This document shows positions 62,694-64,000 of a stretch of DNA of 64,000 nt, one piece after another. Every line of letters starts with the position of its first letter. Within the stretch, counting starts at the first letter, position 1. The notes beneath the pieces are model-generated. The model ran no database searches. It saw only the letters and a list, made by a program, of their open reading frames with translations, and was not told the origin of the DNA. Both the position numbers and the translations under genes were made by a program. Source of the stretch: Bradyrhizobium sp. NAS80.1 (lineage in GTDB: Bacteria > Pseudomonadota > Alphaproteobacteria > Rhizobiales > Xanthobacteraceae); the NCBI RefSeq assembly GCF_001908205.1, contig NZ_LGHL01000007.1:1-64000 (forward strand), written 5' to 3'.

Positions 62694-62930
62694 CTAGTTC
62701 GTTCCCTTCGTGCTGACGAGATACTCGACGATCGCGGGCACATTGCTTTCGTCGATGGGCGCTCTGTAGACCTTGATCATCTTGCGGACCTCGGAGTCCC
62801 AGGCGGACTTGGAGAGGGCCGGCTGGTTCAGCACCATGTCTGCGGAGTGACGGGCCAGGCAATTGTTGTTGATGGCGTCCGCGTTGGATCCACCCGGGAA
62901 TAGCGCGTCGCGCGCTTTACGCAGGTCCAC
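62694..62930 (-). pseudogene. c-type cytochrome (SorB-like) with lost haem cysteine
   Basis: A 78-codon frame: GGSNADAINNNCLARHSADM, VLNQPALSKSAWDSEVRKMI, KVYRAPIDESNVPAIVEYL. This is the pattern of small cytochrome c subunits of sulfite dehydrogenase type, where NCxxCHSAD binds haem and MxKVYGAPI follows. Here CLARH replaces CxxCH: the second cysteine is Arg (CGT for TGT). There is no signal peptide in this frame either. Covalent haem attachment should fail. Confidence 0.6.
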
Positions 62931-63161
62931 TCATCCGAGGATCAGGTCGGCAAACGGATCTTCGACGCGCTGCTGCGACGGCGCCTGGCGCTGGTACGGC
63001 AGATGCCGGTTGGCAAGGCGGAAGCGCTCCTGCGAGTGAATGGTACTCCTGTCGCCCGAGGAATGCATCAGGCTGCTGGCATGCGCGAGCGGTGCACCGA
63101 GTGTCGAAGCGGTGATGGCAAGCAAGGCGATTGTGAGGGAAGTGCGGAGCGAACGGGTCAT
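62931..63161 (-). CDS. small exported protein
   Basis: A 76-residue protein with GGAGA before ATG 63161. The Sec signal is MTRSLRTSLTIALLAITAST with cleavage likely after LAHA near residue 28. The mature part is short and polar (HSQERFRLANRHLPYQRQ, DPFADLILG). It ends directly before the decayed cytochrome frame; the two could be parts of what was once one transcription unit. No family known. Confidence 0.5.
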   Translation of the reverse strand: MTRSLRTSLTIALLAITASTLGAPLAHASSLMHSSGDRSTIHSQERFRLANRHLPYQRQAPSQQRVEDPFADLILG

Positions 63162-63384
63162 TGTAAATCTCCATCTCGATGTTCCGGCAAGCGGGATATT
63201 CAATCTGCTTGCCGCTCCCAAGAGGTAGACCGCATGGCGGCAGTAATCCAACGAGATGATTGGATCGTTCTGATCGTCGGCCACGATCGAATGCGGAAAG
63301 GACGTCGTCGTGAATCGACAACGTCCGAACGCTTCCGTCGTGGTCGGTTCAATCGTTGCGATAGAAGTGTGGCCGCAGGCCTTT

Positions 63385-64000
63385 CTATGCAGCCGCGCCC
63401 GCTGCGATGCTGGACATCAGCGCTGCTTCGGCCTTGCTCACATGCCGCTCCTTGTGACGCAAAGCGTAGAACGACCGCTTCGCCAGCTCGCCCTCCAGCT
63501 GGAACAGCCGCTTTGCCTCGATCGCCTTTGCGACCACCAGATCGGAGATGGCCGCGGCGCAGCGGCCCGTCTCGACCGCCGTTCGAATTGCCTCGTTCGA
63601 GGCGAGCTCGAGCTGCACCGTGAGGTCGGAAAGGCGCACTCCGCGCTTCTTCAGAGCCCGTTCGAACATGGCACGCGTTCCGGAGCCCGGCTCGCGAAGG
63701 ATCCATGGTGTCGTGGCAATCCAATCTGAAGGCAGCTTTCTCTGGTTCGCCAGAGGGTGTTGTGGGCCCACGACGGCGACCAGAGCATCGCCGTCGACGC
63801 GCCGGGCCGACAATGCGCCGTCGTCAATGTCGCCCTCGATGAAGCCGAGATCCGCCATGCCGTCGCGAACGTTGGTCGCGACGTGTTCGGTGTTGGCGAT
63901 CTTCACGTCAAGCTCGATGCCGGGATAGATAGCCTTGAAAGCCAGCAGCCTCGTAGGCAGCCAATAGCTGCCGACCGTCTGGCTGGCCGCGATCACGAGC
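63385..64000 (-). CDS. LysR-family regulator, partial (C-terminal part in window)
   Basis: The frame is open at the window end, so the winged helix lies outside. The visible 205 residues are a periplasmic-binding-protein-like effector domain: IAASQTVGSYWLPTRLLAFK, GMADLGFIEGDIDD, PWILREPGSGTR and AVETGRCAAAISDLVV. The GxxxLP and REPGSGTR motifs are those of the CysB/CbbR-like branch. The target is unknown; no structural gene is visible on its downstream side within 220 bases. Confidence 0.82.
   Translation of the reverse strand, partial: LVIAASQTVGSYWLPTRLLAFKAIYPGIELDVKIANTEHVATNVRDGMADLGFIEGDIDDGALSARRVDGDALVAVVGPQHPLANQRKLPSDWIATTPWILREPGSGTRAMFERALKKRGVRLSDLTVQLELASNEAIRTAVETGRCAAAISDLVVAKAIEAKRLFQLEGELAKRSFYALRHKERHVSKAEAALMSSIAAGAAA

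Noticed and set aside
1..64000. CRISPR array
   Set aside because: No regularly spaced direct repeats of 23-40 bases were seen by eye anywhere in the window.
1..64000. rRNA genes or replication origin
   Set aside because: No rRNA-like stretches, no repABC, dnaA-box cluster or iteron array recognised.

Overview
The window reads as chromosome of a Bradyrhizobium-type alphaproteobacterium (Nitrobacteraceae). This is inferred from the high GC content, the many small proteins typical of that group, a ROSE-type leader before an hsp20 gene, FixJ-like regulators and the IS families present; no marker gene fixes the species. Most of the window looks like accessory or island DNA: insertion sequences, tRNA 3'-end copies, truncated genes and duplicated small genes lie between a few coherent operons.

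Layout. 0-11 kb: a plus-strand cluster of a Tat-exported dehydrogenase small subunit, a GMC/FAD large subunit, a DUF2278 protein, a calcineurin-like phosphoesterase, a lipoprotein 5'-nucleotidase, a phospholipase-D remnant and a large frameshifted DUF2235 gene. 11-13 kb: remnant of an ABC three-component (ABC-3C) conflict system whose ATPase stops after Walker A. 13.3-18.4 kb: a recombination hotspot with three 3' copies of a CAU-anticodon tRNA, one tRNA-Lys 3' copy, an amidohydrolase, a LysR/SDR divergent pair and a decayed DUF6527 gene.

18.8-24.4 kb: a minus-strand operon of tandem zinc-ribbon paralogues, a small zinc-ribbon protein, a phosphoesterase, a TnsA-like protein (frameshifted) and a soluble AAA+/M41-like protein, with a divergent ribbon-helix-helix gene. 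It is the best candidate here for an undescribed system. 24.6-31.7 kb: a minus-strand run encoding an NDH-2-like flavoprotein, acetoacetate decarboxylase, a patatin, 3-hydroxybutyrate dehydrogenase and an EmrAB-type pump. 31.8-45 kb: IS110, SDR/AraC, a FixJ-type two-component set, AraC plus a degenerate catalase-family gene, small exported proteins and a truncated ISL3 transposase. 45-53 kb: a heat-shock small-protein zone with hsp20 and many proteins of 30-110 residues. 53.4-56.6 kb: a complete IS66 element with an 8-bp target duplication. 57-64 kb: a DUF2384 remnant, an ATP-grasp enzyme, a class III cyclase/ATPase, a cytochrome c that has lost a haem cysteine, and a partial LysR gene.

A repeated theme is single-base frameshifts, often at short homopolymers, in genes otherwise well conserved on both sides (DUF2235, TnsA-like, DUF3606, the gene at 51.8 kb, the IS110 transposase and others). 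This could be real pseudogenisation or base-calling error. Family names come from recognising motifs and remembered family patterns, not from a database search.
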